A stretch of 64,000 bases of DNA, taken from JAJYSO01 sp964579505 (GTDB lineage Bacteria > Bacteroidota > Bacteroidia > Flavobacteriales > Flavobacteriaceae). The notes under the pieces are model-generated. The model saw nothing but the letters and a program-made list of their open reading frames with translations, ran no database searches and was not told the origin of the DNA. The stretch is from positions 62,001-126,000 of the forward strand of contig CAZOGC010000006.1 of NCBI GenBank assembly GCA_964579505.1, given 5' to 3'. The translations under genes were made by a program, and so were the position numbers. Positions 43,831-53,078 of this stretch are shown here, piece by piece (position 1 is the stretch's first letter; the number at the start of each line of letters is the position of its first letter).

Positions 43831-45453
43831 ATGAAAAATATAAAACCAATAATTCTTTTTCTTCTGTTTGGATTGTTGATCAACACTTCGTGTACAGATG
43901 ATTTAAATGTAGAAGTAAAAGACCCCAACCAAATTGTTGGCGATCAGGCTTATCAAAGTCTAGACGATTATACTTCAGGAATAGCCAAAGTATATGCAGG
44001 TTTGGCACTATCAGGACAGCAAGGTCCTGCAGGGATGCCGGATATTCAAGGTATTGATGAAGGGTTTGGGCAATTTCTTCGCGCCTATTGGCAATTGCAA
44101 GAATTACCTACTGATGAGGTTAAGATAGCTTGGAATGATGGAACCTTGCAAACGTTTAATTTTCAGACGTGGGCAAGCTCAAGTGAGTTTATTAATGCGG
44201 CTTATAGCCGAATGTTATATGAGGTAGGTTTAGCCAATCAATTTTTAAGAGATTCAGAAGATGGTCGCCTAAAAAAAATAGGGCTTACTCAAGCAGAGAT
44301 AAAGGTAGTACATCAATATCGTGCAGAAGCCCGTTGGCTTCGTGCATTGGGGTATTATTATGCGATGGATTTATTTGGTAGTGTGCCTTTTAAAACAGAA
44401 AAAGACCCTTCAGGCGGATTTATTCCACCTCAATACAATCGTAAACAGCTTTTTGAATACATAGAATCAGAATTGCTAGCTATTCAGGATAAAATGGTGG
44501 CTCCTCGCCAAAATCAATACGGACGAGTAGATAGAGCTGCTGCATGGGCATTATTGGCTAGAATGTATCTCAATGCTGAAGTGTATATCGGAAAGCCACG
44601 CTATGTAGATTGTATAAAGTACTGCGAAAAAATTATGAACGCCGGTTATTCATTAGCCACTAAATATGAAAACCTTTTCCGTGCAGATAATAATGTAAAT
44701 GGCGCGCAAAACGAAATTATTTTTGCCATTCCGTATGATGCTCGTCATATGCAAACTTATGGAGGTGTGACTTTTATTGTAAACGCCTCTGTAGGTGGAG
44801 ATGCTAGTCCGGCAGAGTTAGGTATTCCCGGTGGGGGATGGGCTGGTACCCGTACTACCAAAAATTTAGTGTATCTCTTTGCACCCAATGGCGATTTAAG
44901 TACAGTAACCGATGATCGTGGTAAAGAATACCACAATGGAAACGGTATTTTTTTTACCGATGGACAATCATTAGAAATGAAAGATGTAACGGTATATAAA
45001 GATGGCTATGGAGTGTTTAAGTTTAAAAATATTAAGGCAGACGGCAGTCCGGGAATAACCGGAGCAAGTGATGCCAGTCAAGTAAGCATAGACTTTCCAC
45101 TATTTCGTTTAGGAGACGTTTATTTAGAATGGACAGAAGCTAAAATGAGATTAGGAACCAAAGATGCTACGTATGTAAACTTGCTTAGAGCACGAGCCCA
45201 TGCAACTTCAATTACAGCTTCACAAATTACGCCCCAATTTATTTTAGACGAACGCGGAAGAGAGCTGTATTGGGAAGCCACGCGTAGAACAGACCTTATT
45301 CGTTTTGGTAAATTTACCGGGGGTGATTATCTATGGCCATGGAAAGGACAAGCTCCTGAAGGAACCGCTACTGATAACAAATATAATTTATATCCGATAC
45401 CGATTTCAGATATGGCGGCTAATCCAAATCTAAAACAAAATCCGGGATATTAA
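43831..45453 (+). CDS. SusD-family starch-binding lipoprotein
   Basis: The 540-residue protein has a lipobox in LLINTSCTDDLN. The SusD-like N-terminal repeat (DQAYQSLDDYTSGIAKVYAGL), the RAEARWLRALGYYYAMDLFG helix and the RGRELYWEATRRTDLIRFGKF segment near the C-terminus identify the family. The protein is the surface lid of the SusC channel and binds alpha-glucan. It lies 18 bp after susC and 18 bp before the SusE-like gene. Orthology to Bacteroides SusD specifically is inferred from context. Confidence 0.95.
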   Translation: MKNIKPIILFLLFGLLINTSCTDDLNVEVKDPNQIVGDQAYQSLDDYTSGIAKVYAGLALSGQQGPAGMPDIQGIDEGFGQFLRAYWQLQELPTDEVKIAWNDGTLQTFNFQTWASSSEFINAAYSRMLYEVGLANQFLRDSEDGRLKKIGLTQAEIKVVHQYRAEARWLRALGYYYAMDLFGSVPFKTEKDPSGGFIPPQYNRKQLFEYIESELLAIQDKMVAPRQNQYGRVDRAAAWALLARMYLNAEVYIGKPRYVDCIKYCEKIMNAGYSLATKYENLFRADNNVNGAQNEIIFAIPYDARHMQTYGGVTFIVNASVGGDASPAELGIPGGGWAGTRTTKNLVYLFAPNGDLSTVTDDRGKEYHNGNGIFFTDGQSLEMKDVTVYKDGYGVFKFKNIKADGSPGITGASDASQVSIDFPLFRLGDVYLEWTEAKMRLGTKDATYVNLLRARAHATSITASQITPQFILDERGRELYWEATRRTDLIRFGKFTGGDYLWPWKGQAPEGTATDNKYNLYPIPISDMAANPNLKQNPGY

Positions 45454-45471
45454 TTTTTAAAGGCTTCACCT

Positions 45472-46791
45472 ATGAAATTATTAAAGTATATTTTTAGTTT
45501 ATGTGTTATAGCAGGGCTGTTAACCTCTTGCTCTAATGATGATTTTGCTACCTTAGACGGAACTGCACAAGCGCCGACTATCACCTCTTCAGGAGGACAA
45601 AATTTTGTGTTGACTATAGACAGCGTTGATGCACCGGCCACTACCTTGAGTTGGAGTGCTCTTCAGTTAAATGTAAGCACTCCGGTAAGTTATATTTTAG
45701 AAATGGCTACCGGAGGAACCAATTTTGCAGAACCTAAAATAATTCAAAATTCTGCAGAAACCAGTTATGCAATGACGATAGGGCAACTCAATGCCCAAGC
45801 CATTGCGCAAGGAATCCTTCCTGATTCTACCGGAACCCTAGATTTTAGGGTTACCGCTCGTATAGGGAATGGAAATGCAACTGATTTTGTTTCACAACCT
45901 ATCACACTAACCGTTACCCCGTATGCAGATTTTGTAGATATCTCTAGTACGTGGGGTGTAGTTGGTTCTGCAACCATAAATGGATGGAATGGTCCGGATG
46001 TACCTATGTATAAAACTGATGAAGACGGCGTCTTTGTTGCGTACACAACTTTAATTGATGGCGAAATTAAATTCCGTGAAAACAACGCATGGGATCACAA
46101 CTTTGGAGGGGCTAACGGTCAGTTAATAGATAATGGTGCTAACATTGTAGTTACGGCCGGAAAATATAAAATCATTCTAAATTTGAATGATCAGACATAT
46201 TCTTTAGAACCGTTTTCTTTAGGTATTGTAGGCTCTGCTACGCCAAATGGTTGGAGCGGACCGGATATTGAAATGCAATTTGACCCGTCTACTAATACCT
46301 TCCGTAAAATAACCTCACTAGCTGATGGTGAAATCAAGTTCCGTTTAAACAACGATTTTGGTACTAACTGGGGTGGAACCGGAGGAACCTTGGTTCCTGG
46401 TGGAGCTAATATTGCGGTAGCTGCCGGAAAATATGTGGTAACAGTTGATTTAAACAAACTCACCTATAAACTAGAACCACTGGCTCATATTTGGGGGTTA
46501 GTAGGTTCTGCTACACCCAATGGATGGAATGGTCCGGACATACAGTTGAAATTAGATTATACCAGTAATTATGCTTCAGGCGTAGGTATTTGGTATCTCA
46601 ATAATGTACAGCTGAATGCGGGTGAGCTTAAGTTTAGAGCAGATAATGCCTGGGATGTTAACTATGGAGATGCGGGTGCTGATGGCACATTAGACTCCGG
46701 AGGTGATAATATTGTAATTAGTACAGCCGGAAGTTACGATATACTGTTTGATCTATCGAGTTTGACATACACCATTACTCCACATCAATAA
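45472..46791 (+). CDS. SusE/SusF-like starch-binding lipoprotein with three tandem binding repeats
   Basis: The 439-residue protein has a lipobox in LLTSCSNDDF. Residues about 35-150 form an N-terminal fibronectin/SusE-type domain. Three consecutive repeats of about 90 residues follow, from about residues 160, 249 and 339, each opening with a variant of GVVGSATINGWNGPD and containing an EIKFR-type strand. The repeats resemble the starch-binding modules of SusE and SusF. They would hold alpha-glucan at the cell surface for SusC/D. It is the last gene before a strong terminator. Confidence 0.92.
   Translation: MKLLKYIFSLCVIAGLLTSCSNDDFATLDGTAQAPTITSSGGQNFVLTIDSVDAPATTLSWSALQLNVSTPVSYILEMATGGTNFAEPKIIQNSAETSYAMTIGQLNAQAIAQGILPDSTGTLDFRVTARIGNGNATDFVSQPITLTVTPYADFVDISSTWGVVGSATINGWNGPDVPMYKTDEDGVFVAYTTLIDGEIKFRENNAWDHNFGGANGQLIDNGANIVVTAGKYKIILNLNDQTYSLEPFSLGIVGSATPNGWSGPDIEMQFDPSTNTFRKITSLADGEIKFRLNNDFGTNWGGTGGTLVPGGANIAVAAGKYVVTVDLNKLTYKLEPLAHIWGLVGSATPNGWNGPDIQLKLDYTSNYASGVGIWYLNNVQLNAGELKFRADNAWDVNYGDAGADGTLDSGGDNIVISTAGSYDILFDLSSLTYTITPHQ
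45949..46788 (+). repeat. Three in-gene tandem repeats of about 270 bp (starch-binding modules)
   Basis: The SusE-like gene carries three back-to-back units beginning near 45949, 46216 and 46486. Each encodes a variant of VGSATxNGWxGPD followed by a lysine-phenylalanine-arginine strand and a GGANI/GGDNI turn. They differ in detail, so the duplication is not recent. Confidence 0.8.
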
Positions 46792-46806
46792 TTGCAAAAA
46801 TGAAAG

Positions 46807-46833
46807 GGCTGCTTTTTTAAGCGGCCTTTTTTT
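46807..46833 (+). terminator. Rho-independent terminator after the susC-susD-susE operon
   Basis: GGCTGCTT (46807-46814) pairs with AAGCGGCC (46819-46826) over 8 bp including one G-T wobble, with a TTTT loop and a seven-T tail. It lies 16 bp after the SusE stop and separates that operon from the following GH13 gene. Confidence 0.85.
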
Positions 46834-46892
46834 GATGTTGTGAACAAGGCTTTAAGAGAAAATCATTTTTGTTACACGTAAGTTTTAAGCGT

Positions 46893-49703
46893 ATGAAAAA
46901 CATTACTTTTTCACTTTTTTTCGTTTTGTGTTGGGGTACGGTTCTTTTTGGACAAGTAACTACCCAACCTGACCCACCGGTAGCCAATGATTCAGTTACA
47001 TTATATTTTGATAAAACCGGTACCGGTTTGGCTAATTATTCAGGAACTATCTATGCGCATATAGGGGTTACAGTTAATGGGCAGGATTGGCAACATGTGG
47101 TAGGTACTTGGGGAGATAATGTGGCTCAACCAGCCTTAACTCATGTTTCCGGCACAACGTATTCACTCACGCTGGGACCTACATTATACGACTATTTTGG
47201 GGTAGATACCACCCAAACTATTAATGCCATAGACGTGGTGTTTAGAAGCGCCGATGGGAACCAACAAACCTCTCCCGATATAATCATTTCGGTAGGAGCT
47301 TTTCAGTGGGTTACAACTACACCGACAGATGGAGCTACCGTTACGGTAACTCCCGGGCAAGCACTAACTATTTCGGCAAAAACAACACAAAAGGCTAATT
47401 GGACGCTAAGGGCTAATGGAACGGTGGTAAATACAGTTTCGCAAAATACAGACTACAACTTTCAATACCCAATTAATCAAGTGACAAATTTTGAGTTGAC
47501 AGCCAGCAGAAGTGGAAGTCAACCGTTAAAAATTGCCTTTGTGGCAATCCCTACCCCATCAGTAGTTACACAAGCTATTCCTGTGGGTATTCAACAAGGA
47601 ATTAACTATGGGGTTGATTCTACCAAAGTAACGTTGGCGTTGTATGCCCCCGAAAAAGATTATGTACACGTTATAGGAAGTTTTAATAATTGGAAACTTT
47701 CAAATGACTATCTGATGAAACGCGATTCGGCTAACCCGGATTTGTATTGGCTGACAATAGATAGTCTGACCCCCGAAAAAATTTACACGTTCCAATATAG
47801 AACGAGTGATGGGATTAAAATCGCCGATCCGTATTCAACCTTGGTGTTGAGTCCTTGGGATGACCCTAGTATTACTCCACAGATGTATCCTAACTTACCA
47901 CCTTACCCGGCGGGGCAAGAGTTTGAGGTTTCTGTGGTGCAAACCAATCAACCTTCTTATAACTGGCAAGTCACTCGTTTTGATAGACCGCCTAAAGAGA
48001 ACCTGATTATTTATGAGCTGTTGATTCGCGATTTTAGTTCCGGAAAAACCTGGGATGATTTGATTCAAAATTTTGATTATTTCAAAAACCTTCATATCAA
48101 TGCAATTGAAGTGATGCCGGTAATGGAGTTTGAAGGAAATAGTTCTTGGGGGTATAATACAGATTTTCATTTGGCACTAGACAAAGCTTATGGTACCAAA
48201 AACAGCATGAAAGCTTTTATTGATCTGTGCCATCAAAATGGAATTGCCGTTATTCTAGACGTAGCATTAAACCACGTGTACGGGCGCTCTCCGTTGGTGC
48301 GTATGTGGATGGATGACCCCGATGGAGATGGGTTTGGAAAACCTACCGCTAACAATCCGTATTGTAATGTAGAGGCAAAGCACGCTTATAGTGTAGGGTA
48401 TGATTTAAACCACCAATCACCGGCTACTCAATATTACGTAAAACGCGTAATAACGTATTGGATGACCACGTTTCATATTGATGGATTTAGGTGGGATTTA
48501 ACCAAAGGATTTACTAATAATTGTTCCCCTTCAGATGAAGCATGTACGAATGCGTATCAGGCAGACCGTGTGGCTATCTTAAAGAAATATGCAGATGAAC
48601 AGTGGGCCATCGACCCCGATTTTTATGTCATTTTTGAACACCTGGGCGTGGGGGGGTCTCATCAAGAAGAGATAGAATGGGCCAATTATAGAGTGAATGA
48701 GGGAAAAGGAATTATGCTGTGGAATAAATGGACGGGGGCACTCAACCAGAATACAATGGGGTATCCTGAAAACAGTAATTTTGACGGGATAGATTTTGAA
48801 AATCAAGGGTATGAAAGACCGCGAAATATAGCGTATGCTGAAAGCCATGATGAAGAACGGTTGATGTATAAAAACGAACAATATGGAAATGCGAGTGGTG
48901 CTTATTCTGTAAAAGATGTGGCCACAGCTTTGCAACGACAAAAAGCATTGGGAGCCATATTGTTTACTATTCCCGGCCCTAAGATGATTTGGCAGTTTGG
49001 AGAATTGGGCTATGATTACAGCATTAATCAATGCCAGGATGGAACGGTGAATAACAGTTGCAGAACCGACCCTAAGCCTATTCCGGAAGAAATAGGTTAT
49101 ACAACTAATCCGGATAGGATGGAGGTTTATAATACGTGGGCTAAGATTATTAAGCTTAGGTTGAGCAACGAGGTATTTAAAACAAACACTTTTTCGGTAG
49201 AAACAGGTAATTTATTACCACGTATTTATATTTGGGATGATAATATTCCGGTTAGTGAATTAAAAAATGTGGTAGTTTTTGCCAATTTTACAACTACTTC
49301 ACAGACCATTACACCGTATTTCCCGTTTACCGGTACTTGGTATAATTTGCTAGATTCTTCTACCCTAAATGTTACGGCTACAGATAGTAGTTTTACAGTA
49401 ACCCTCAACCCGGGAGAGTTTAGGATTTATGGAAATCATCAGGCAACTTTATCGGTTCCGGAAGTAAGTAAAAAAGACAGGGCGATAAAACTTTACCCCA
49501 ATCCGGTGCAAGGGCAGCTTTATTTTGTACAAGATGTACACAATCTTCAGATTTATGACCTTACCGGAAGAAGTGTAAAAATAGTGCACGAAGTACGAGC
49601 TAATTACCCAATTAATGTAAGTGGATTGTCAAGAGGAATGTACATTGTGAAGGGAAGCTTACAAAATGGAAGATTGTTTTCTGTAAAATTTATAAAACGC
49701 TAG
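46893..49703 (+). CDS. Secreted GH13 alpha-amylase-family enzyme with CBM48-like domain and T9SS sorting domain
   Basis: From the ATG at 46893 the protein has 936 residues with a signal peptide (FSLFFVLCWGTVLFGQ). A TTG at 46869 would add eight residues. After an N-terminal beta domain (about 20-130) and a spacer Ig-like stretch comes a CBM48-like module (about 240-330, HVIGSFNNWKLSNDYLM). The GH13 barrel follows with DVALNHVYG, DGFRWDLTKGF (nucleophile), IFEHLG (acid/base) and AESHDEERL. The SHDE form of the last motif is like branching enzymes, whereas the other GH13 proteins here have NHD. The end (KLYPNPVQG, IYDLTGRSV, GMYIVKG) is a type A T9SS C-terminal domain, so it is displayed at or released from the surface to start starch breakdown. 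Confidence 0.92.
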   Translation: MKNITFSLFFVLCWGTVLFGQVTTQPDPPVANDSVTLYFDKTGTGLANYSGTIYAHIGVTVNGQDWQHVVGTWGDNVAQPALTHVSGTTYSLTLGPTLYDYFGVDTTQTINAIDVVFRSADGNQQTSPDIIISVGAFQWVTTTPTDGATVTVTPGQALTISAKTTQKANWTLRANGTVVNTVSQNTDYNFQYPINQVTNFELTASRSGSQPLKIAFVAIPTPSVVTQAIPVGIQQGINYGVDSTKVTLALYAPEKDYVHVIGSFNNWKLSNDYLMKRDSANPDLYWLTIDSLTPEKIYTFQYRTSDGIKIADPYSTLVLSPWDDPSITPQMYPNLPPYPAGQEFEVSVVQTNQPSYNWQVTRFDRPPKENLIIYELLIRDFSSGKTWDDLIQNFDYFKNLHINAIEVMPVMEFEGNSSWGYNTDFHLALDKAYGTKNSMKAFIDLCHQNGIAVILDVALNHVYGRSPLVRMWMDDPDGDGFGKPTANNPYCNVEAKHAYSVGYDLNHQSPATQYYVKRVITYWMTTFHIDGFRWDLTKGFTNNCSPSDEACTNAYQADRVAILKKYADEQWAIDPDFYVIFEHLGVGGSHQEEIEWANYRVNEGKGIMLWNKWTGALNQNTMGYPENSNFDGIDFENQGYERPRNIAYAESHDEERLMYKNEQYGNASGAYSVKDVATALQRQKALGAILFTIPGPKMIWQFGELGYDYSINQCQDGTVNNSCRTDPKPIPEEIGYTTNPDRMEVYNTWAKIIKLRLSNEVFKTNTFSVETGNLLPRIYIWDDNIPVSELKNVVVFANFTTTSQTITPYFPFTGTWYNLLDSSTLNVTATDSSFTVTLNPGEFRIYGNHQATLSVPEVSKKDRAIKLYPNPVQGQLYFVQDVHNLQIYDLTGRSVKIVHEVRANYPINVSGLSRGMYIVKGSLQNGRLFSVKFIKR

Positions 49704-49793
49704 CATATAAATGAGGAAATAGGAAAAGAAAGTTGACTTGCCAGTAATTGACTTTGAGTACAGTTTTTTTGTTATTATCACACAATTAGCCAT

Positions 49794-49820
49794 AAAAAAA
49801 CCGCCCGAAATGCGGGCGGT
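49794..49820 (-). terminator. Rho-independent terminator of dnaK
   Basis: ACCGCCCG (49800-49807) and CGGGCGGT (49813-49820) form a perfect 8-bp GC-rich stem with a 5-nt loop. Read on the minus strand it is followed by a run of seven T residues (A-run at 49794-49800). It lies 26 bp after the dnaK stop. Confidence 0.9.
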
Positions 49821-49845
49821 TCAAATTTAGTAAGAAGTGGGAGGG

Positions 49846-51765
49846 TTATTTTACCTCTTCAAAATCAACGTCTTCTACATCGTCACTTTTGTCACCTTCT
49901 TTTCCTTTTTGTTTTTGCTCATTGGCTTGTGCCTGACCAGCGCCATCATTTTTTTGCGCTTCGGCTTGTGCTTTGTACATTTCTTCAGAAGCATTTTTCC
50001 AAGCCTCGTTAATTTTGTCTAAAGCAGGTTTAACTTGCTCTACATCGCCAGATTGGTGAGCCTTTTTTAGTTCTTCTAAAGCATCTTCAATTGGTTTTTT
50101 CTTGTCGGCAGAAATTTTGTCACCAAACTCTTTTAATTGTTTTTCAGTTTGGAAAATCATAGAATCTGCTTCGTTAAGCTTGTCAATTTTTTCTTTAGAC
50201 TTTTTATCTGCTTCAGCATTCGCTTCCGCTTCGGCTTTCATTTTTTTGATTTCCTCTTCGGTTAAGCCGGAAGAAGCCTCGATACGGATATCTTGTTTTT
50301 TACCGGTGGCTTTATCTTCAGCACTTACATTAATAATTCCGTTGGCGTCAATGTCAAAAATTACTTCAATTTGTGGAACGCCACGAGGAGCAGGAGGAAT
50401 GCCGTCTAAATGGAATTTTCCGATTGTTTTATTGTCGGCAGCCATAGCGCGCTCTCCTTGTAACACATGAATTTCTACGCTAGATTGGTTATTGGCAGCG
50501 GTAGAGAAAACTTGTGATTTTTTGGTAGGAATAGTGGTATTGGCTTCAATAAGTTTGGTATTTACGCCGCCCATAGTTTCTATACCTAAAGAAAGCGGAG
50601 TAACATCTAACAATAGCACGTCTTTTACATCACCGGTTAATACCCCTCCTTGAATGGCGGCACCAACGGCAACCACTTCGTCCGGGTTTACTCCTTTGCT
50701 CGGTTTTTTACCAAAGAATTTTTCTACGGCTTCTTGTACAGCCGGAATACGGGTAGATCCACCTACCAAAATAACTTCGTCTATTTCATTTTTGTTGATG
50801 TCTGCGTCTTGCAAGGCTTTTTCGCAAGGAATCATGGTTCTTCTAACTAAATCTTCAATAAGCTGTTCAAATTTAGCGCGAGATAGTTTGCGTACCAAGT
50901 GTTTTGGGCCGCTTGCGGTGGCGGTAATATAGGGTAAATTGATTTCTGTACTAGTAGAAGAAGACAATTCAATTTTAGCTTTTTCTGCGGCTTCTTTTAG
51001 GCGTTGTAGTGCCATTTTGTCGTCGCGTAAGTCTATGTTTTCTTCTTTTTTAAATTCTTCAGCCAGCCAATCAATGATTTTTTGGTCAACGTCATCTCCT
51101 CCCAAATGGGTGTCTCCATCAGTAGAAAGAACTTCAAATACGCCATCACCTAATTCAAGAATAGACACGTCGTGTGTACCTCCACCAAAATCAAATACAG
51201 CAATTTTTTGGTCTTGTCCCTTTTTGTCTAGACCGTAGGCCAAAGCAGCTGCGGTAGGCTCATTAATAATACGTTTTACTTCTAAACCGGCAATTTGTCC
51301 GGCTTCTTTAGTAGCTTGACGTTGCGAGTCGTTAAAGTAAGCCGGTACGGTAATAACAGCTTCTTTAATGTCTTGTCCTAAGTAGTCTTCAGCAGTTTTC
51401 TTCATTTTTTGAAGAATCATAGCTGATAATTCTTGGGGTGTATATTTGCGTCCGTCAATATCTACTCGTGCAGTATCGTTGTCTCCTTTTACTACGGTAT
51501 AAGAAACGCGTTTAGATTCGTTAGGTACTTCAGAGAATTTATTTCCCATAAATCTCTTTATAGAAGAGATAGTTTTTTGTGGGTTGGTAACTGCTTGGCG
51601 TTTAGCCGGGTCGCCCACCTTAATTTCTCCATCTTCTACAAAGGCGATAACCGAAGGGGTGGTACGTTTACCCTCGGAGTTAGGGATAACGGTTGGGTCA
51701 TTTCCTTCCATTACGGCAACGCAAGAGTTGGTGGTTCCCAAGTCAATTCCGATTATTTTACTCAT
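49846..51765 (-). CDS. dnaK: Molecular chaperone DnaK (Hsp70)
   Basis: The 639-residue protein has the Hsp70 signatures IDLGTTNSCVAVMEG, VFDFGGGTHDVSIL and ILVGGSTRIPAVQE. The substrate-binding start is DVTPLSLGIETMGG, and an acidic C-terminus ends in DVDFEEVK, as in most bacterial DnaK proteins. It is the ATP-driven cytoplasmic chaperone working with DnaJ and GrpE, neither of which is adjacent here. The upstream region carries a sigma-54-like element but no CIRCE repeat that I could find. Length and motifs are normal throughout. Confidence 0.98.
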   Translation of the reverse strand: MSKIIGIDLGTTNSCVAVMEGNDPTVIPNSEGKRTTPSVIAFVEDGEIKVGDPAKRQAVTNPQKTISSIKRFMGNKFSEVPNESKRVSYTVVKGDNDTARVDIDGRKYTPQELSAMILQKMKKTAEDYLGQDIKEAVITVPAYFNDSQRQATKEAGQIAGLEVKRIINEPTAAALAYGLDKKGQDQKIAVFDFGGGTHDVSILELGDGVFEVLSTDGDTHLGGDDVDQKIIDWLAEEFKKEENIDLRDDKMALQRLKEAAEKAKIELSSSTSTEINLPYITATASGPKHLVRKLSRAKFEQLIEDLVRRTMIPCEKALQDADINKNEIDEVILVGGSTRIPAVQEAVEKFFGKKPSKGVNPDEVVAVGAAIQGGVLTGDVKDVLLLDVTPLSLGIETMGGVNTKLIEANTTIPTKKSQVFSTAANNQSSVEIHVLQGERAMAADNKTIGKFHLDGIPPAPRGVPQIEVIFDIDANGIINVSAEDKATGKKQDIRIEASSGLTEEEIKKMKAEAEANAEADKKSKEKIDKLNEADSMIFQTEKQLKEFGDKISADKKKPIEDALEELKKAHQSGDVEQVKPALDKINEAWKNASEEMYKAQAEAQKNDGAGQAQANEQKQKGKEGDKSDDVEDVDFEEVK

Positions 51766-51808
51766 AATATTCTGTTTTTACGATTTTCTGTTTTTTGTGG
51801 TTTATAAG

Positions 51809-51823
51809 ACAATCTTTGTGCCA
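51809..51823 (-). promoter_or_regulatory. Sigma-54-like -24/-12 element upstream of dnaK
   Basis: On the minus strand the sequence is TGGCACAAAGATTGT, which fits the RpoN pattern TGGCAC-N5-TTG with 10 bp between the GG and the final G, although the -12 dinucleotide is GT instead of GC. It ends 44 bp from the dnaK start codon, a suitable distance. Confidence 0.4.
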
Positions 51824-52154
51824 GCAAAATTTTTATGACAGGATGTCAGTTTTACGCTTAAAAATATGCTTAGAGAAGAGAAAGGAACTATTTTATAGGT
51901 TGTTAAAAATTTTGTATATGATATTGTTCTGGTTATAATAATAAAATGGATATGAGATATTTGTAAATTTATTATTGAAAACACAATTATTTTTATGTTT
52001 ATTAACAGTTTTAAAGATAACCTAAAAGAAAGATATCTCTTGTGATACGAGATTTTACCGTATGTTAATATGTTTTTTCGTATGAGGAGCTATAAGGGTT
52101 GGGATATTTTTTAATCTTTTTAGAACTAGGAAAGCCACATTTAAAAAAAAAATA

Positions 52155-52162
52155 TATATTTG
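52155..52162 (+). promoter_or_regulatory. Candidate -7 promoter element (TATATTTG) for the exbB-exbD-tonB operon
   Basis: TATATTTG fits TAnnTTTG exactly and lies 52 bp before the start codon of the ExbB-like gene. No clear -33 box is visible in the adenine-rich stretch upstream. Confidence 0.5.
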
Positions 52163-52214
52163 CCCAATACAATCTTATATTCAAAAAATTATTCACATTA
52201 CTATTAACTGAATT

Positions 52215-53060
52215 ATGGCACAAACTAAGCAAACTAAACAAGCCACAAAGAAGAAAAGAGGTAATTCTGTAAACTCAAACATCGTAGCTTGGGTTATCAT
52301 TATCCTTTCAGTGGTTGGAGGTATTTTAATTTACACGTATATTTTTGGTAATCCGGCAAACTTTGTTGGAGGAGATCCGGAAGCTCAACCTGTATCAGGT
52401 GGAACGAGACAGTTTTTGGGGATTATCTATAAAGGGGGATTTGTGGTTCCCATTTTGGTAGCCTTGGTTATCATTACTATTTCTTTCTCAATTGAAAGAT
52501 TTTTGACGATTGCAAAAGCAACAGGAAAAGGAAATGCAGATAAATTCATTACTAAAATTCGTCAGTACTTAGAAAACGATCAGATTGATGAGGCTATTCA
52601 AAGCTGTGACAAACAAAGAGGTTCTGTTGCAAATGTTGTTCAATCTACGTTGATTAAGTATAAAGAAATGTCTGTTCGCGATGATTGGGATATAGAGCAA
52701 CGTATAGCTGCTATAGAAAAAGAAGTTGAAGAAGCGACTAACTTAGAGTTGCCTATCCTAGAGAAAAACCTAGGGGTATTGGCTACTATGGGTTCTGTTT
52801 CTACTTTGGTAGCGTTGTTTGGAACTGTATTGGGTATGATTCGTGCATTTGCAGCATTAGGTGCTGGTGGTGCGCCAGACTCTGCTCAGTTGGCAACCGG
52901 TATTTCTGAGGCGTTGGTAAACACGGCTTTTGGTATTGCTAATGCAGCCGTAGCTATCGTACTATATAATGTCTTTACTACTAGAATTGATAAAATCACC
53001 TACGCTATAGACGAGGCTAGTTACAGCAGTGTGCAAACTTTTGCTGAAAAACACAAATAA
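52215..53060 (+). CDS. MotA/TolQ/ExbB proton-channel family protein
   Basis: The 281-residue protein has a basic, lysine-rich start. A membrane helix lies at about 24-46 and a second at about 75-95. The cytoplasmic domain is in the middle, and two C-terminal helices include the conserved TolQ/ExbB core (LATMGSVSTLVALFGTVLGMIRAF and GISEALVNTAFGIANAAVAIVLYN). It forms the inner-membrane proton channel that powers TonB. The two ExbD genes and the tonB gene follow in the same direction at gaps of 18, 50 and 3 bp, so this is the first gene of one operon. The extended N-terminus with an extra helix is normal for Bacteroidota. Confidence 0.95.
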   Translation: MAQTKQTKQATKKKRGNSVNSNIVAWVIIILSVVGGILIYTYIFGNPANFVGGDPEAQPVSGGTRQFLGIIYKGGFVVPILVALVIITISFSIERFLTIAKATGKGNADKFITKIRQYLENDQIDEAIQSCDKQRGSVANVVQSTLIKYKEMSVRDDWDIEQRIAAIEKEVEEATNLELPILEKNLGVLATMGSVSTLVALFGTVLGMIRAFAALGAGGAPDSAQLATGISEALVNTAFGIANAAVAIVLYNVFTTRIDKITYAIDEASYSSVQTFAEKHK

Positions 53061-53078
53061 TTAGAGCCTTAAGAAAGT

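Larger units (their letters stand above)
51766..52214. other. 449-bp divergent spacer between dnaK and the exbB-type operon
   Basis: This AT-rich spacer contains no supported gene. It holds a sigma-54-like element for dnaK (51809-51823) and a TAnnTTTG element for the exbB-type operon (52155-52162). I found no CIRCE-type inverted repeat. Confidence 0.6.

Noticed and set aside
45949..46788. Possible CRISPR or non-coding tandem repeat
   Set aside because: The repeats are in frame, about 270 bp long and encode starch-binding modules; there are no short repeats with unique spacers anywhere in the window.
48579..49031. Open frame of 150 codons on the minus strand inside the T9SS GH13 gene
   Set aside because: It is antisense to the conserved GH13 region and shows no family features.
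51766..52214. CIRCE (HrcA) operator in front of dnaK
   Set aside because: No TTAGCACTC-type inverted repeat was found on either strand of the spacer.
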